64,000 bases of DNA from CAWATZ01 sp963784995. Lineage in GTDB: Bacteria > Planctomycetota > Planctomycetia > Gemmatales > Gemmataceae. The stretch lies in assembly GCA_963784995.1 (NCBI GenBank), contig CAWATZ010000002.1, forward strand, positions 1,612,001 to 1,676,000, given 5' to 3'. Shown one piece after another: positions 61,609-64,000 of this stretch; positions within the stretch are counted from its first letter, which is position 1, and the number at the start of each line of letters is the position of its first letter. The notes below the pieces were generated by a model, which saw only the letters and a program-made list of their open reading frames with translations, was not told the DNA's origin and did not search any database. The position numbers and the translations under genes are program-made.

Positions 61609-63165
61609 TCAGGCCGAGGAGATGGGGGTTCTGACCGGCGCTGGACCACAAGACAGCAACCGGTCCGTCGCCCAGATTACCAGCAGCGCCTTCACCGCCA
61701 GCAGCGGGCTCGCATACCGGTCATAGTAGCTCACCAGGACGTACGGCAGCAGCTGGAAGAAGTAGAGGCCGATCACCAGCCACTGCGTTGCATGGAGCGG
61801 CTTGCTCCCGGCCGAGAAAAGCAGGACCAGCAAAGCCAGGAACGGCAGCGGATGAGTCAAGCGGCTGGTCCACAAAAGCCAGGGCTGCTTCGCTTCATTG
61901 ACGCGGTTGAACGGCACGTACCAGAGTGTCGCTGCCAGCAAGCGGCTGCTGGCCCGGTCGAGGAACTCCGCGGGGTCGGCCTGGACGGCCTGCCAGAACT
62001 GCTCCCGCTTGCGCTCCAGGTAAGCGATCTCGCCAAGCTTTCGGTACTCCCTGCCTTCCGGCCCGTTGGCTCCGCCGGGATGTCCCTTGAAATTCTGTAA
62101 CAGCCCGTCCGGTTGCAGGCATTGCGACTGGTACGCCTCGAAGGCGAGGTTCGACTTCATCGGCACCAGCCGGCCGAGGACCAGGTAATTGCGAATGGTC
62201 CACGGCGCCAGCGTCAGCCCCGCGGCCAGCAGGGCCAGGGCCAGTCCGGACCAGGCCCGCTGCCGCAGCCCGACCAGCACTGACAGCATCCCCCAGCTGA
62301 AGCCGGCCACCGGACTGACCTGGGCGCACAGTCCACCGAACAGTCCCCACCCCACGCACCGCACGATCGAGTTTCCTGCCGACCGCCCCTCCCGCAGCGG
62401 CCGCCACCAGCACAGGCCGGCCAGCAGCAAGTCCAGACTGAGCAGCACCAACCAGCCATCGTGGGCGCGCTGGAAACATTGGTTGAACTGGCACAGCATG
62501 GCCAGCAGGAAGATCCAGGTGGCCAGGCCGACGCCGACGCGCGCACTGGTCTGCTGGGCCAGGGTCAGGACCAGCAGCCCGGTCCAGATCAGGACCACGA
62601 CGTTCAGGCAGACCACCACCGCGATGACGAAAGGCCGCTCTCCGTCCAACAGCCAGAGCAGGCCAGCCAGGAAGCCAGGTAGGATCGGCGGCTGCCAGGC
62701 CGTGGGGCCGGTCCGATCCCGGAAGGGATTGGCGAAGCCCTGGCCCGCCGCCAGCGCCTGGGCGATGTGGAAATACTCGCCTCCCAGGCCCCAGTTGCCG
62801 TTGCCGTTGACATACGGCAAGAAGGGCGGAAAGTAGCGATAGTTGGCCCGGTCCTTGACTGTGAACGCCAGGTTGGCGTAGATCGCACAGGCAACCACAA
62901 CGACGGTCAGGACCAGCACCGCGCGGAAGGGAATCGGCCGGAGCGGGGCCGGAGTCGAAGCAGTGGGCTGCATCCCCGGAACGGTCAGCGCCTGGCCGCA
63001 CGAGGGACACTTGACCATCCTGGCGGTCGGCCTGGCCCTGGTGCGGAGGTTCTTGCCACAAGCGGGACACGCAAAGTGGAATACTAACGGGGCCGATGCC
63101 GGCTCGGCGTGCTTGCCCTTGATGGAAAGCGGCGTTGCCAATGTTGGCTCTCCCCAGCTCGTCAT
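61609..63165 (-). CDS. GT39-type polytopic membrane glycosyltransferase with N-terminal zinc ribbon
   Basis: Start ATG 63165 (MTSWGEPTLATPLSIKGKH), 17 bp after the previous stop; the longer frame overlaps the upstream gene. The zinc ribbon: CPACGKNLRTRARP and CPSCGQALTVPG at about residues 35-65. Then about ten membrane helices. The first outer loop has GGEYFHIAQALAAGQGFANP and GPTAWQPPILPGFLAGLL, the usual layout of ArnT/PMT-like (GT39) enzymes that use polyprenyl-phosphate sugars. TIRNYLVLGRLVPMKSNLAF is also typical. Acts at the membrane on an unknown acceptor. 518 aa. Confidence 0.8.
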   Translation of the reverse strand: MTSWGEPTLATPLSIKGKHAEPASAPLVFHFACPACGKNLRTRARPTARMVKCPSCGQALTVPGMQPTASTPAPLRPIPFRAVLVLTVVVVACAIYANLAFTVKDRANYRYFPPFLPYVNGNGNWGLGGEYFHIAQALAAGQGFANPFRDRTGPTAWQPPILPGFLAGLLWLLDGERPFVIAVVVCLNVVVLIWTGLLVLTLAQQTSARVGVGLATWIFLLAMLCQFNQCFQRAHDGWLVLLSLDLLLAGLCWWRPLREGRSAGNSIVRCVGWGLFGGLCAQVSPVAGFSWGMLSVLVGLRQRAWSGLALALLAAGLTLAPWTIRNYLVLGRLVPMKSNLAFEAYQSQCLQPDGLLQNFKGHPGGANGPEGREYRKLGEIAYLERKREQFWQAVQADPAEFLDRASSRLLAATLWYVPFNRVNEAKQPWLLWTSRLTHPLPFLALLVLLFSAGSKPLHATQWLVIGLYFFQLLPYVLVSYYDRYASPLLAVKALLVIWATDRLLSCGPAPVRTPISSA

Positions 63166-63181
63166 CGATGTCAGCCAGGGA

Positions 63182-64000
63182 TCAGCCAGGAGGCGGAACG
63201 CTCGGGCTGGTTTTCGGCACGCGGACCGTCTCAGCGCACCCAGGACACTTGAGTTTCTTTCCTGCGAGTTCCACGCGTGCCTTGAGCCCCCTGGCGCACC
63301 CTGGGCAGCGGAAGGCAATCGGGGCCAGCGCCGCGGTCGGCGGGTCTGCTTCCGCATCGATGCCCGTGGCCTGCTGCTCTGCCTGGTCGCGCCGGCCGCG
63401 GCGCAGCAGGAGCCAGACACCCACGGGCGCAAGCACGGCGAGGACGACCACCAGGACCGCCAGGATGATCCGCAGGGAGCGACGGGGATGCTTCTCTGCT
63501 GGGGGCTGGGGAAGGCCCGCGCTCGTGTAGACGCGCATTTCCGTGAAGCGAACATCGAGCGTTGCCTTCGGGCCGCCCGTCGCGCCGACCAGCTCGATGC
63601 ACTTGAGGTCTTCGTCACCGACTTGGCGCGGGGGGGGTAGCAAGGTGAAATCCGCGTTGGCACCCTCGGCGGCGTAGAAAGACGCCTCGGAGCCGGTGCG
63701 GACGATGCGCAGGCGCCCGACCTTGGCCTGGGTCGCGTGTTGCCGGGCCTTGGGCTGGCTGTTGCCGCCGTTGTCGTGGTTGTCCCGCATCGTCCAGGTG
63801 GTGAGCTGGGTGCCCTTATCCGAGGTCACCCGGCGCGCGATCGCTGCCACCGTCCGGTCCCGCCGGTCCAGGGTCAGCTGGAACGTCAGTTTCGTCGGGC
63901 GCTGCCCAGCATTTGCCTGCTCGGGCTCGGTCAGGATCTCGTAGTGGATGGTCACCTCGAAGTCGCCACGGGCGGGCAGGTGGATGCGCAGACCGGTGCT
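63182..64000 (-). CDS. DUF1583-like membrane protein with zinc ribbon (5' partial)
   Basis: Open to the window edge; the 5' end lies outside. The start-like ATG at 63955 is internal: the frame before it reads LRIHLPARGDFEVTIHYE, the same DFEVT strand as in the kinase and in the 60299 protein. Then DVRFTEMRVYTSAG, a helix (LRIILAVLVVVLAVLAPVGV), and the zinc ribbon FRCPGCARGLKARVELAGKK followed by CPGCAETVRVP. Stop 63182. The GT39 gene follows at 17 bp, so they form one transcript. Function unknown. Confidence 0.72.
   Translation of the reverse strand, partial: STGLRIHLPARGDFEVTIHYEILTEPEQANAGQRPTKLTFQLTLDRRDRTVAAIARRVTSDKGTQLTTWTMRDNHDNGGNSQPKARQHATQAKVGRLRIVRTGSEASFYAAEGANADFTLLPPPRQVGDEDLKCIELVGATGGPKATLDVRFTEMRVYTSAGLPQPPAEKHPRRSLRIILAVLVVVLAVLAPVGVWLLLRRGRRDQAEQQATGIDAEADPPTAALAPIAFRCPGCARGLKARVELAGKKLKCPGCAETVRVPKTSPSVPPPG

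Overview
The window looks like a chromosomal segment of a planctomycete, most likely in or near the Gemmataceae. It is GC-rich and carries several families typical of that group: an ECF sigma factor with a C-terminal membrane/SurA-like extension, a TIGR03067 protein, a DUF1571 protein, DUF1583-like sensor proteins, a zinc-finger Ser/Thr kinase behind an ECF sigma gene, a kinase fused to a formylglycine-generating-enzyme domain, and a giant tandem-repeat surface protein. No rRNA, tRNA, CRISPR array or intact insertion sequence was recognised. This placement is inference from protein families, not from a marker gene.

Layout. Bases 1-19377 hold one giant repeat protein (over 6,400 codons, 5' end outside the window), split by one +1 frameshift near 7442. 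It is followed by a frameshifted ECF sigma factor, a 46-residue membrane protein, a decayed stretch (WD40 and transposase remnants) and a TIGR03067 protein. From 23.1 to 30.4 kb, minus-strand genes encode PurD, an M20 peptidase, a CxxC protein, an ARPP-1-like secreted protein, an enolase-superfamily epimerase and a secreted protein with TTxxxxEE repeats. A plus-strand ATP-grasp ligase (30612-31523) is divergent from the last one. From 32 to 45 kb lie an old-yellow-enzyme-like oxidoreductase, an Rpn-like nuclease, an HTH protein, a wrecked kinase/FGE gene, a HAD phosphatase overlapping a cytochrome P450, an efflux adaptor, a lipoate ligase-like protein and an ABC pseudogene. From 45.3 to 49.5 kb csrA precedes a GT4 / alpha-alpha toroid / GH130 glycan cassette. 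From 49.7 to 57.2 kb come a Mug glycosylase, a DUF1571 protein, a broken lipoprotein hydrolase, a membrane coiled-coil protein, a FUSC-like transporter, a hydrolase and a GNAT acetyltransferase. The end (57.2-64 kb) is a minus-strand run of DUF1583-like/zinc-ribbon proteins, a GT39-type membrane enzyme, a frameshifted ECF sigma factor and its kinase partner.

The most interesting system is at 29259-31523. The secreted protein carries six exact TTxxxxEE motifs, the core consensus of plesiocin-type (omega-ester) graspetides, plus five relaxed copies that keep only the inner Thr and Glu. Its divergent neighbour is an ATP-grasp enzyme of the MdnC/MvdD/PsnB type. This suggests a multi-core graspetide embedded in a 381-residue exported protein with a HEAT-like C-terminal domain, rather than a small leader-core peptide.

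Two features cut across the window. Many genes are broken by single-base frameshifts, which could be uncorrected indels in the assembly, real decay, or both. Many intergenic gaps hold long, nearly perfect inverted repeats, mostly at gene 3' ends.
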